Below are positions 41,691-52,909 of a stretch of 64,000 nucleotides of DNA, piece by piece (positions within the stretch are counted from its first letter, which is position 1; each line of letters begins with the position of its first letter). Under the pieces are notes generated by a model, which saw nothing but the letters and a program-made list of their open reading frames with translations, was not told where the DNA came from and searched no databases. Made by a program: the position numbers and the translations under genes. The stretch is from contig JAAEAF010014396.1 in the NCBI GenBank assembly GCA_011037195.1, forward strand, positions 32,720 to 96,719, read 5' to 3'. This stretch comes from Triatoma infestans. Taxonomy: Eukaryota > Arthropoda > Insecta > Hemiptera > Reduviidae.

Positions 41691-44330
41691 GTAAATCCGA
41701 ACAACTAGATGTGCATTAAAAAAATCTTTTAATAAAATGAAAAAATCTGCGAAACATTCGAACGATTTTCCCTCACAGTGAAACACTCACACAATTGACA
41801 ATTTTCCATTGATCTTCGAATTAATTTTGTCAGAGCTCTATCATAAATATAGAAGAGTGAGTTTACTAGAATGAAGTTACATTGCAAGCCGGTACAACAG
41901 CCACATAACACTGAAGGAACGCAAATAAAATTTGAAATTAACGCATCAAATTCCTAATATTATTCCACATAATATTTTCTAAAATTGTTTCAAATGAAAG
42001 TGATCTGTCCTACACAGCATTCCTTACACACAGTTTAAAGAAAAACGTTATAGTGATTTCCGAGAAAATTCAAAATTTGTTCTGTCAAGTTGCACTTCCA
42101 CTTCCAACTGATTTTCTTCAATTCAGAATTCTAACAATACTTGTGATGTATATTGATATTATATAGGTGGTAGAACCATACACCAACTGAAATGTTATCC
42201 TGAAGAAATACTTAACGTTACTGACCTCCAGACCCCCAAAAAATAAATTTCCAAACAAACTGATAGGTATTTATTGATATAGACAGTAAACGGAGTCTAA
42301 TGAAAACCAATAAAATTGTTTTTGAAAAAAATCGCGATAAGATGTTCCTACACACTGTTCTAACTGGAATATATATTTGAAAATTAAATGATGTTGGCGC
42401 ACATTGTTTTTGCAAACTCCATACTTTCACCTCACACACTATTATCTTTCCAGAAGCTATTATATACACCGCTTATTATTTCTCAGCCCGCCTAATTTCT
42501 TTAAATACAAACAAGAACTAGATGATCATCCATCTTCAAGTTCTTGTGCACTACTAACCTTAAGAACGCTAATCTAGCTGGTGCCAACTAGTGAAGGATT
42601 ATTATAAATGTTTTTTCTTAAATTCACAATTCTGAAACGGATTCCAGCTGGCCGAGGAGAGCAGGAAGGTTTCAAAAAAAAAGAGAGGTTATGCCGTTGA
42701 TGTTAGTTCTGTGTGAGTATTGTGTATGCTCGCGTGCATAGTGCAGACTTCTAGTTGATGAAAAAATTAAGTAAACTACTGTGTGTGAAAAATATAATTG
42801 CGATATATCTTTGTACTTTATTTACTGTGCTACAATAATTGTTATAACTGAAGCTCTAGTACATGCGAAGACGTATGATTTGTGAGTTACAAAAGAATTA
42901 TGTTGGAAAAGCCAAAAAACCTTTGTTAAACATGGACAATAGAAAAGCTGTATATAAATCCGGTAGGATAGGTTTGATTTTCTTGGAATAATCAGTTGTC
43001 ATTTCAGTAAATCAAGTAATTTTCTTATTTGAGTGTCTTTCCATTTAAAATAACTGTAAGCAAAGGTGTGGATTTGTCTTTTGCAAATACGAGCCAAAAT
43101 TCTAGTGTTTCCTTCCTTCCGCCATCCTGTCACACTTATTGTGAATAAAACAATTTGTTCGTTTCGTGTAATGTGTACAACTGAAGTTCTAGCGCTGTCT
43201 ATTACTTAAACTTTCCACAGTGAGTACAACTGTTATTGCTTTCTTAACTTTGATTGTAGCAGCTAGGTCTCCCATTTCTCTGCGCTTACGTTGAAAGTTT
43301 ACAAATTCCTTAAAGTGCAACTATTCTAAACTGTTTTTTTTCAAAGAAATAATTACCCTATCACAGTGTGGAAGTGAAGGTGTGAAATGTGGCTGTATGC
43401 TAAGCCAATCAGAAATTTAGAATTATCATGTTAACCACGCCCACATTTGACACCTTACTTCTACACTACGACTGGCTAACTATTTATAGCTAATTAATTC
43501 TATGCAAAATCTAGTTCAGAATTTTTTTACTAATTTTCCCTCCGCAGGTATTTTATAAATTAACAAATTGTGCAATACATTTCTTTTATAAAAAGCAAAA
43601 AATCCAGTTACTTCTAACATAATATTTACTGTTTTATATCGTTCATGCCAATAAAGAAAAAATGCCGAAATTTCATAGCATTATGGAAAAGGAGGGAAAA
43701 AATAATAATGCAAAACTGCAAGATGCAATGTAAGTCCGCCATTTTGTATTTGGCCGTTTATACTGGAAGGCCGTATAATGGAACAAAATAAAATTGATCT
43801 TAAACACTCACAAAATTTTCTCCAAGGAATTCGTAATATTCAGTTAGAAAACTTTTCTTAGGCCTGGCGTTTTTAGTTATTCATTGTATTGTCTTAATTT
43901 TGTGTAGGTGTCGTAGTCCGCAAAGTATTAATAATAGGAATGCAATCAAAATCGAATTTCTCGAACATAAAAAAAGGAATCGAACTAATTATTAGTACAA
44001 TTAAATAACTAAATTATATAAGAAGAAGCGTTATATATTACAGTTCTGCAAACTACAGATAATGTAAATTGAAGTCAGAGAAAGTGTGTTTCACAGCAGA
44101 TTTTTATATTTAAAAAAAAATGGTAATTTACATGCTAGAATTGTATGGTGTGTTTTTTACTTTAAGTGAATACTATTGCCACCTATTGTGAACTAAAACT
44201 GTGAAGACGTATTCCTATTGCTACATTTTTAGATTTATACATTTTTTAATTATCTTCTTGAAAAATACATGTTTTTTTATAAGTGAATAGTGTGTAATAT
44301 TGTGAAAAAATTTCATCGTTCCGATACGGT
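41691..44330. other. Long stretch without a recognised gene; one 28-bp inverted repeat
   Basis: 41700-42130 repeats fragments of the CACTTCCGG family in poor form. 43366-43393 (GTGTGGAAGTGAAGGTGTG) and 43439-43466 (CACCTTACTTCTACAC) form an imperfect 28-bp inverted repeat with a 45-base loop. I see no conserved protein, and short open frames here are not supported. Confidence 0.45.
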
Positions 44331-45559
44331 TAAATTACCAAAAAGGTAAATAGGGGGGTCTACTCCTCACTGTCACATTTCCAAATAAAATCGTTTTTGA
44401 GATATTTTATTAACACACACATACAGACCATTTTCTAAAAACCATTTTTTTCGTACTCAGAGGACCTTAGAGCATGCATGTATTTCCGGTGAAAACTCAG
44501 AAAAATTACACTATCGCAACACTTCCTGTACCTAGGAGTAAGAGAAAGTAATAATCTGCCCCCCTATTTATAATCATGACAAAAAAAAGGAATAGTTTCA
44601 TGGCTTGCAACTATCTAAATTAGTCTGAGAAAAATGCCGATCCTATAAAGTTCGACCGGTGTTTCTTTTAAATGTACCTTCGTTATTTCAATGTAATTGT
44701 GATAGAAGCAAGAAGCAGGAGCGTTAAAAATTGTAAATATATTTTAAAATATTAGTCTACAGAAAAATTGGACGTTTGGCAGATAAAAAGTGGACAAGGA
44801 ACAGGGAGCGAAGGCAAAAGAGAAGGCCATTTCTATTGTAAAGGAGCCAATAAAATGTGTAAAGGGTTCCATTTCCTTGGTAATTCTAATTTGACATAGT
44901 ATCAGTATTATTATTTTACAGCTTACACCTTACAAAGTGATTCCTTATAACGAATTATTTACAATAATATTTCATTTTACCGGTACATTTGAACATAATA
45001 TATATCCTTCAGGAATTACTTTCAACTACACAATGTAAATAATTATAATAATTGAATTATATTTTACATCTGAAATTAAACAAAACACTCAATATTTAAA
45101 TGAACATTCTATATGAAACAATGTTTTCTAAATGCATATATTGCGACAAATTGCATTTATGCACATACCGAGAAAAATTTCATAGATCAGTTATGACAAG
45201 CAGAAGATGGCGGGAGCGAATGAGTGAAGCAATTTTACCTTTGATGATAACAGGTAATTGCAATAAACATTTACCTACAAAATGCAAGCAGTAACGGTGA
45301 TTTTATTTGTTTTTGTTTTTCAATGTAATAGCAAATATATGCACAACCATAATGTCATGCTTGGTTATGTTAACTATTTCTGTTAACTAATTTCTTTATT
45401 AAGATATTTAATAATTGTAGACTTACTTGATTAAATATTCTCTCAGCTCCTGTTGCCTTCAAGCTGTCCTTTGTATCAAAATTGGTAATCAAATTTAATT
45501 AAAAGTTTAATATCTCCCAAAGGTATGTAAACAAAGGAATATTCGCATAATAAAACAGA
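44331..45559. repeat. Partial copy of the repeat family, then unexplained sequence
   Basis: 44390-44555 matches the terminal part of the family (AAACCATTTTTTTCGTACTC, then TTTCCGGTGAAAACTC, ending GGAGTAAGAGAAAGTAA). The rest to 45559 is AT-rich. The small cysteine-containing frame at 45100-45294 (CIYCDKLHLC) matches nothing I know. Confidence 0.45.
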
Positions 45560-47105
45560 TCAATCACTTACTCAATTAATAAAATAAAATAAACACAATA
45601 AGAGAAGTACATGAATGAAACACAGATAACTATTCGCACAAAACAAATATAATAAATAGAATAGAATAAATTTTGGCAACCAGAAGTACAAATATCGAAA
45701 GTTTTTTCTATGTCGAAAACAACTGCTATGAGATGGTGTTTTTCTGAAAGCGTTTTGGATGACATCTTCAACTATTACTAAAGGATCCATGGCGTTGTGG
45801 TTTCGCCTGAAACATGTTTGCCGTTTACTTAAAAGGTGATTAGATTCTAGGACGATGTAAGTCGTCTATCTTTGCCTTCCTTTAAGATTGGTATAGTAAT
45901 TGCGGCGCTCCAGGTTTTCGGAAATGTTTTGGTATTCCACATTTTATTGAAAAACCTCAGAATATATATTTTTAGTTACTTGTTAGGTTTTTTAGAAATG
46001 TGTAATGCACTTTGCCCGATCCTGTGGACATATCTTTGCATCCGGACAAAGACGCTTCTAGTTCCCATAGTTTTAATAGCCACCATTATAGGAGTGGTTA
46101 TGATCTGTATCAAGAAAGTCTATATCGTTTTGTTGTTCTTGTTTTTTTATGGTCAGGAATTTCTGGGAATATCCATCTGTCCTGGACACTTTTGCAAAAA
46201 CCTCGGCCAGTAATTCGACTTTTTCTGCGTCGTCAATTATGACGCGGCCATTTATGTTTAGAGTCATTTAGAGTTGGAGATTTATGTTTAGGTTATTGGA
46301 TCGAACCCCTATGATTGGCTTCACTTTTCTCTACACTTCGGAGGTTGGAGTAGATCGTGTGATGGTTGATATAAATGCTCGCCAGGATTCTCTTCTTCTT
46401 TCTTTTATTATCCTTCTGGCTTCAGACCTTAATATTTTGTATCGAGCGAAGTTCAATTCGGATGGCTGGTTATGGAATCGTCTCAAAGCTTTTTTCCTAT
46501 TTTTAATTGCAATTCTGCAGCGTTCGTTCCGCCAAGGGGCAGGGCAGTTACGTAGGTGTGCATTCGTTTTAGGGATTGATGCTTCAGCGGCGTCATTCAA
46601 TACTGTGACTTATAATGTAATTCATCATCAATATTTGAAAAGCCATGATCAATGAAATTGACTAGAGAGGCAAATTAGTCACAATCAGCACGTTTTATTG
46701 ACCATCTAGGAATTACAGATTCTTCAATAGTCTGTAGTTCATGGTGTATCAGAATAGGGAAGTGATCCTTCCACAGAGATTATTATGAGCTCTTCAATCA
46801 AGAACTGCAAATAGTTGTGGAGAACAAAAGGTTAAATCGATGGCTGAGAGGGTGCCGTTACTACTACTGAATGGGTGAATTCTTGTTTATTAATTAACGC
46901 AATGTTTTGTCTTTTGAATTTCATTGAGAATTCTTCCACAATGATTCACGTGGGTGGATACACATTGAAAGTGGTGAGCATTGAAGTCCCTAAGATAATA
47001 ATAGGAGGTGATAATGCCCGAATTAACTTTAGCAATTCATTTTTTGTTATTAGGCTGCCGGATGTAGGTAATATTACATATCATAATTTTCGTGGGGGCA
47101 TGTAT
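45560..47105 (-). pseudogene. LINE ORF2 relic (endonuclease, linker, start of RT)
   Basis: Minus strand, 5' to 3'. PPIIILGDFNAHH (about 47000) and FSSSNGTLSAIDLTFCSP (about 46860) are endonuclease motifs. A well-kept linker follows: CPAPWRNERCRIAIKNRKKA, LRRFHNQPSELNFARYKIL, and RRESWRAFISTITRSTPTSE (46331-46600). Next come LNINGRVIIDDAEKVELLAE and VFAKVSRTDGYSQ (46150-46265), then IPILKEGKD (about 45880) and AVVFDIEKTFD (about 45720, RT motif A). Coding stops there, before YxDD. Many shifts are present. The linker form is typical of jockey/I-group LINEs. Its 5' edge abuts the hammerhead at 47150. Confidence 0.72.
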
Positions 47106-47149
47106 TGATTTAGAGATATTTTCCGTGATAGCCTGCTTTTTTTTGTGGC

Positions 47150-47187
47150 CATCGAACGGTTTCGGGCGTTCGCCCATCATCAGGATG
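47150..47187 (-). ncRNA. Hammerhead motif, copy 4 (stem III base changed)
   Basis: The minus strand reads CATC, CTGATGA, TGGGCGAACGCCC, GAAA, CCGTTC, GATG. It is identical to copy 1 except that CCGGTC is CCGTTC, which breaks the C-G pair of the two-pair stem III. The flank CCGTGATAGCCTGC at 47123 matches the other copies. There is no inverted partner: the sequence after 47187 is unrelated. Confidence 0.7.
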
Positions 47188-47389
47188 CTTTTTGTCAAAA
47201 AGTGTGATAACATAGAGTTGCAAAGAGCAAATTTAGTTGAAACTGCAATTTATATATTTTAAAAAACCAGTAGCCCTAGATAGAGGTTCACAACAAGTAT
47301 TACTCGTACATGCTATACATGCATATACATTAGTGTAAAAGAAAATCAATTATAAAAGCAATAAATATATACAAGTTGTTTTGTGTTCA

Positions 47390-48470
47390 ATATCAATAAT
47401 TAGACTACACAAAGTTTCAATTGAAGTCTCTTGCTCTACTGCTGGTCTTAGGAACCTCGAATTTCTTTTTAGGATTGTGCCATTCTCTGACTTGATTAAA
47501 TAACTACGAGGAGTATCAGCAGGACCAACTAGTTCCCTCTTTTACCACAAGGGCCCCTCTCGAGCAATTACATGCTTAGACTTTAAAGTACTTTCATGAT
47601 TAGTAGGTACAGCTGATCTGTCGTAACACAACTTCTGGCGCTATTGACAGGAAACACTCTTTTCTCTGGCCGAGGGAATATCAGGCATCGACTGCGTACA
47701 AGTTGTTGAAATTAGAGTTCTTAGTCTTCTATTATAGAATAATTGGGCTGGGGACAGACCCAACTCCAATATAGGCGTATTGCGATATTCCAACAACGCA
47801 TACCACAATTTCTTCGTATCTTTTTTTTTTTTTTAACAGAGTTTTCATAATTCCGACATCTCGTTCCACTAAACCATTTGCTTCGGATGGCCAGGGCTGA
47901 TGAATAAGTCTGGAAAGGGTGCCTGCAATTACATTTCGAACGCCTGTTATAAATTTAAAATTAATGTCATATCTTAAGAGTCCTATCATTAGACGCTAAA
48001 TCTCGAACTGGTTTGGTTTAATTCCTTATGGAAAATCGTTATATTTGTACCATGTATATATGAATGAAATTTCTTGCACCCAAAAGAGACTTCGAATAAC
48101 TCTTTTTCAATTTGCGCATATTTCCTTTCAGCTTCAGTCAGACTTTTGGAATGCTATGGTGTTTATTGTTTTGGAGCAAAATACAACCAACTCCATTAGA
48201 AGTGGCATCTACATGCATTGTTAACTGTTGCGCAGGATCGAATAACGACAAGATAGCGGGGGTTCAGAATGGCATTTTTTACCATTTCAAAGGCTTGTTT
48301 TTCAGGTTCTTCCCATTTCCATTGGCTGTCTTTCTTAGTCAGCTGTCGGAAAGGCGCCGTGACTTCAGCAAGACAGGGAATAAAATCACTCAGATAGCTA
48401 CATAATTCTAGTACTGCTTGAACACAGCTCCCGGCTTTGGCTCCGTTATGCTTCTCGTAACCTCAGCTGT
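47390..48470 (-). pseudogene. Ty3/gypsy pol relic: RT end, RNase H, integrase C-terminus
   Basis: Minus strand order: ELCSYLSDFIPCLAEVTAPF then RQLTKKDSQWKWEEPEKQAF (RT connection, 48300-48420), LTMHVDATSNGVGCILLQ (RNase H first Asp, about 48215), and HSYIHGTNITIF (about 48050). The RNase H end (YDINFKFITGVRNVIAGTLS, 47960) is joined directly to a late integrase part (SEANGLVERDVGIMKTLLKK, about 47850), so the integrase core has been deleted. The end reads PRSYLIKSENGTILKRNSRF (47450-47510), the integrase C-terminal motif. Frames are broken repeatedly. Confidence 0.7.
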
Positions 48471-48479
48471 TACTCCGTT

Positions 48480-50330
48480 ACCTGAGAAAGCTACTGTTAT
48501 TTGAGTATGAGATCTTGAGGAAGGAATCGAATAAAATGTTCCAGAATCCAGGGCTACAACAGGATCCCTGCGGACAGCCTATGGAAATGGACTTATGTCT
48601 TTAAGCCTACTTTAAGGAGAGTTTTTTGTTCCGAAAGTAACTACTAGTTAGCTTATACATATTACTAGAACAGTGAAATAGTTTCAACTGGTTTAAAATT
48701 GCAGGCCACCACTCTGAACGTCCACTGAAATTAAAAGAATCTCGTTTTTATTGTGTAAGTTAGTTTCAACTTACTTTATTTAAATTAAGAGTACTTTAAA
48801 CTAAGAGTACTTCTTAAAAACTAAGAGTACTTTTATGAGGTCATAATCCGAATTGTTGTTCACTTAGACTATATCTAGAAGATAAGATGAAATTAATTAG
48901 ATTGATAAGTAATTTTTCCAACAGTTTTCCCGCTATTGGTAATAAACTTATTGGACGACTTTATTTTCTGAACCTGGTTTACTTATTAGTATCAAATTTG
49001 CTCTTTTCCAAACTTTGGGAAACACTCCTTTCTCAAGACATCCATTATACATTGTAGTCATCGTTAAGGGGAATAAATGGGACATTTTTACCAATGCAGT
49101 ACTGTTAAGACCATCTTCTCCTGGATCTTCTTGGGATTAAAGCTGAGAATGATACCTTCCAGTTCTTTCTGACTGAAGGGTAGATCCTGTTCTTCTCGAT
49201 TAACCTGTCTTACTTCTCTGTGTTCCTCATTATCCATCGCTGGGTCATCTTCTCGCATTAAGGTATCCATTATTGCGTCGAGAGTTTCTCCAGCGACTGA
49301 GTGAAGGTCCCGTCTTCTTCCATTACAGTGCTCAAAATCGTTGGAGGCTTCAGTTTTCCTGAACAAAACTTGCAAGCTGTGGCCTAGGGATTCAAGCTTG
49401 ACACTGTCGAGTTTTTCCAGGCACGTTTCTCCTCTTTTATTTTATCTTGATAATGCTTTTTTCATTGGTAATATGCCAGTTTCCTTATCAACCTTTCTTC
49501 TTCATTATTGAGGGTGCTTTCATATTAGTTTATTTTCTTTCTAACATTCAACTTCAATTGAGATTGTTTGTTTGTTCACCAGCTTGCAGATTTTTTCTTG
49601 TTACTTCTATAATGATATTTATTATGTGTTGGAATGGAGTAATTTAATAATGCTTTTAGTAAATTTGTTACTTTTTGTACTGTAAAGCTTATATCTTGAT
49701 TAAGAACGAGGTGCTCAAGAAGTTTGTCCAGTTCACCTATGCCCTATATGTCGAATCAGTTCTGTCAAGAAGGTTCAATAATTGATTTATCAGATGACTC
49801 TCAAATTTATCCCAATTTGCTTTCTTAAAATTGTAATGAAATTTTGGTTCTTCATTAATAAGCACAGTTTGATTTAAAGAAAATGAAATAAATTGTAGTC
49901 TGACAAACTATTCTCGTCTGTGCCAACCTTGCATCAGTGTATAAAGTTCATTATTGGCCTCTGGACTGTATAATTGCAGTAATGATTGGATGTCAACCAT
50001 CTCTTTTTCTCCCTGATGGACTGTTATGAGCACACATTGTATACACGAATTAAGAAGGCTCTTAATGTATCTTCTCACTGCTGGGAACCATAATATCGCG
50101 TATACGTTAAAGTCCGCTCTAAACCAAAATATCCTTTTAAATCATGCGCTTTTACAGCAAGTGCCTTCCTAAAACTCCATGGCACCATTAAAAGATCTCT
50201 TCCTCAATAGTCTCGAACAGAATTCCGTCAATTATCCTAACTCCCTCAACTTGCTGTATTTCCTCAGCTGATCTAAGATCTTCTCAACTCCTTCTAATTT
50301 CTCATCATTCAATTGCCATAGTTTTACTTA
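48480..50330 (-). pseudogene. R1-like LINE ORF2 relic
   Basis: Minus strand. An endonuclease end lies near 49830 (INEEPKFHYNFKKANWDKFE). Then the RT entry: LHSVAGETLDAIMDTLMRED, then EQDLPFSQKELEGIILSFNP (49130-49330), and RPISLLPIAGKLLEKLLINL then SEQQFGL (48880-48960). The palm region follows: EWWPAILNQLKLFHCSSNMY, then SIGCPQGSCCSPGFWNILFD (48540-48730), the form 'GCPQGSCSGPxLWNxL' of the R1/jockey groups. It stops just after that, where gypsy sequence resumes (48470). The catalytic YxDD is absent. The stretch 49380-49760 and the part beyond 49950 are eroded. Confidence 0.68.
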
Positions 50331-50339
50331 TTCTTCTCT

Positions 50340-51610
50340 TGACATAATTGTAAAGATATCTCCTATTTCTTGAAATATCTTGTACTGGTATCACTGCTCG
50401 ACTAACTGCAATTACGTGTTGCATCTTATCCTCTGGACGAAACTTCACTTGAAAGTTGTATTCCCGGATCTGATTGAACCATCTGCAAACTGTGCATTTT
50501 TCGTACGGTAGAAATTTAAATAAATCAATAATACAGAAGGTCAGTCACAACTGTAAATGAAATGCCTTTAAAAATTGACGCAATCGCTTTAACTCCAAAC
50601 TATAGCCAAAAATTCTAACCTACTTGAATGAAAGTGTCTGTGCCGGACGTGCTCCGGGTAACGTAGTATATTAACTTCCCCTTCTTGTCTTCCTGGAGAA
50701 GCATTCCTGCTAAACTCTCTTTGCTTGCATCAGTGTAAAGTTCAGTATTTGCCTCTGTACTGTATAATTGTAGTACTGGCTTCTTAGTCAGCAATCCTTC
50801 AAATCTCAGAATGTTTGTTGCTGTCTCACTTCACTGGAACGTCACTTCTTTTTTCGTGAAATCACTCAAAGGCGCTGCACGCCCTGCAAATTCTGGAACA
50901 AAACCTTCAAAGTCCCAGAAAACGTCCTACTTCTTGCCTATTCTTTGGTTCTGGATAGCTCGCAATTGCCTGCACTTTCTGCGGAACTGATTTCATTCCT
51001 TTTGGAGTTATGACCAATCCCAGAAATTCTCTTCAATATTTCCAAAATAACATTTCGCTAACCTTAGAGTCAACAATGGCAATATTAACGCTACTAGGGA
51101 CTCAAGAAGCTTTCCTATTTAGTAAGCATTTCTTCCCAATTCTCGGCCAGATTAATAGGCATCAAGATAGCATAATGTTACTTTGTTCCTTAAATTTCAT
51201 AGAGCTTTGCTCATCATTCTTGTAAGAGCATACGGCGCGTTTTCAATACAAACTTCATTCGCTCAAATTGCGCACGCTCATTCGAAGTAATGAACGTAGT
51301 TTTCTGTTTTGCTGCCTCACTCACGAGTACTTGAAAATACCCATGCGCTAAATCCAACGGTCACAAACGTTACAAACAGTTATAGTTTGTTTATTTAATC
51401 TTGGGTAACTCTGGCCTCTCCGTTCTTCTTTTTAACTTGTAAAGTCGAACTTGCATACGATGACTTTTTATCGGCCACAGTGTTGGCATTCCTAAGTTCC
51501 TGTATTATTTCTGCTATTTGAGTTCTTTCTTACACACTCGCTTTGTAAGTTTTCATCCTCACTGGTCCACTCCCAACCAGTTCCAGTTAGCATTACTTTT
51601 AAACTAGATT
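50340..51610 (-). pseudogene. Second Ty3/gypsy pol relic: RT end and RNase H
   Basis: Minus strand with many shifts. TPKGMKSVPQKVQAIASYPE then PKNRQEVGRFLGL (50940-51010) is the RT end 'GI.P.P.Kv.Ai...P.P....vr.FLGL.'. ELYTDASKESLAGMLLQEDK (about 50700) is RNase H with its first Asp, and ADGSIRSGNTTF (50480) its remnant end. The domains overlap those in 47390-48470, so the two are different elements on the two sides of the R1-like LINE, not one interrupted element. RT motifs upstream (51100-51610) are largely unreadable. Confidence 0.62.
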
Positions 51611-51679
51611 AACTGTAAAAGTCTTATTAGGATTTTGTAGAAAATATTTTTTTTTTAAATGAAAATATTATTGTATGTC

Positions 51680-52200
51680 TACTTGAAGTGTGGTAAAAAC
51701 GCGATGCCGGCTAAACGTGAGTATGCGGAGTTTATCCAGGTAGAATGCAACCCCATACAACTTGGAATCTCATTTCTCTTGCTCACCTTTGGCTTTTCAC
51801 TTGACCAGCTTAAGCGTGAAACAATTTTGAGATGAGCTGCGAAATCTAAACGTCTTCCCAAACTGATCCTATAAGGTGATGAACACACCCAATCTAATAT
51901 GGATAAAAAGCCATTTTGTTTTAAAATTTTACCAATAATAGATTTACAAACACGTTTCGCTACTGATCTGCCTTAATGAACAGCTAGAATAGATTTCGGC
52001 ATAAACCAAAACATTTATTACCGCATCCTCTATTAGTTCGTCGTGGCCTCGTACACCTTTGCCTGTTCTTGGAAAATGACCCAATTTTCCCTAAGTAACG
52101 ATACAATCCTGAAAATAATTTCCGGCTTGGTTGCATTGTACCTGGATGCAACTCCGCATATTCACGTTTAGCCCGCATCGCGCTTTTATACACTTCAAGT
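51680..52200. repeat. Inverted repeat with helix-turn-helix transposase-leader fragments
   Basis: 51682-51755 (plus) and 52125-52197 (minus) are inverted copies that share CTTGAAGTGT, CGCGATG, GGCTAAACGTGA and ATGCGGAGTT. The minus-strand reading KREYAELHPGTMQPSRKLFS (about 52130-52190), then YRYLGKIGSF, resembles the helix-turn-helix leader common before Tc1/mariner-like transposases ('..Y...fPgr..Ps...f......tGsf'). The plus copy reads AKREYAEFIQVECNP. There is no transposase core. A T/C-rich tract follows at 52249-52276. Confidence 0.45.
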
Positions 52201-52289
52201 TAACTCAGTGAATACTCCTTCACACACTTCATACACTTCCTCCACTCCTTTTTTTTTTTTTTTTTTTTCTTTTTTCATTACACTTTGTC

Positions 52290-52673
52290 TCTTAACATTT
52301 ATACACTGACACTAGGGACCTCTTGAGAAGGAGGTAAACTCTCTCCCGCGTGTTTGCCGTGCGTGGCGAATGGGGAATAAGGGAAAAGAGGGTCCTGGAT
52401 GTTGAGGGAGAAGATGACCTGCGGGCAGCCTATCGCAATACACATCTTTGGCCTCGGCTTCCTTTAGGACCCATGGACAGGACTAGCCCATCATCTTCAA
52501 CCAGCTAGGGTGACCGTTTTAGCGGGCCTGTTTGGGTTAGGAGAGGGGGCCTGGGGGCGACGAGTTGGTTTACCGGAGCGTCTCAGCCTTGGTCACCCTG
52601 ACTATCTCTGCGCGATGACCTGCCCGGTGCCCCTGTCTTGGTCATGTTTCGCGACACGCTACCATCGGGTAAG
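52290..52673 (+). mobile_element. 5' UTR fragment of an I-like LINE
   Basis: Resembles 14040-14400 in the I-like element: AAAAGAGGGTCCTGG, GAGGGAGAAGATGACCTGCG, TTTGGCCTCGGCTTCC and TTGGGTTAGGAGAGGGGGCC have direct counterparts in the same order. It ends at the LTR border (52673), so the errantivirus-like element probably interrupts it. No matching continuation is seen on the other side after 60046. Confidence 0.65.
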
Positions 52674-52902
52674 GTATGTTTTTATTTAAGGGAAAACTCT
52701 TTGTAAAAAAGCACAAGTTTTATTAGCGATACAAATAACAGTAGTACAATCACTATATCAAGTGTGAGAGTGAGAACTTGAGAATTGAGAATGACAGTAA
52801 TAATCTAAGTACATATATATATAGTAAATATACGAATGCGTGGGACGTTGTTTACCAACTGGAGTCACCTCAGATAATATTATGATGACGGTTTATATAA
52901 CT
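52674..52902 (-). repeat. 3' LTR of the errantivirus-like element
   Basis: Minus-strand 5' end AGTTATATAAACCGTCATC at 52902; the other end is AAAAACATAC near 52674. Directly upstream (52903-52908, minus) is the purine tract GGGAGG. TATATAAA right at the start could act as a TATA box. Confidence 0.8.
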
Positions 52903-52909
52903 CCTCCCA

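Noticed and set aside
43366..43466. Inverted repeat as a microRNA-like hairpin
   Set aside because: Arms are imperfect with a 45-base loop and no sign of conservation; a small foldback remnant is as likely.
45100..45294. Cysteine-bearing 64-codon frame as a host exon
   Set aside because: No clear splice sites with matching phase, no known domain, and a region full of repeats.
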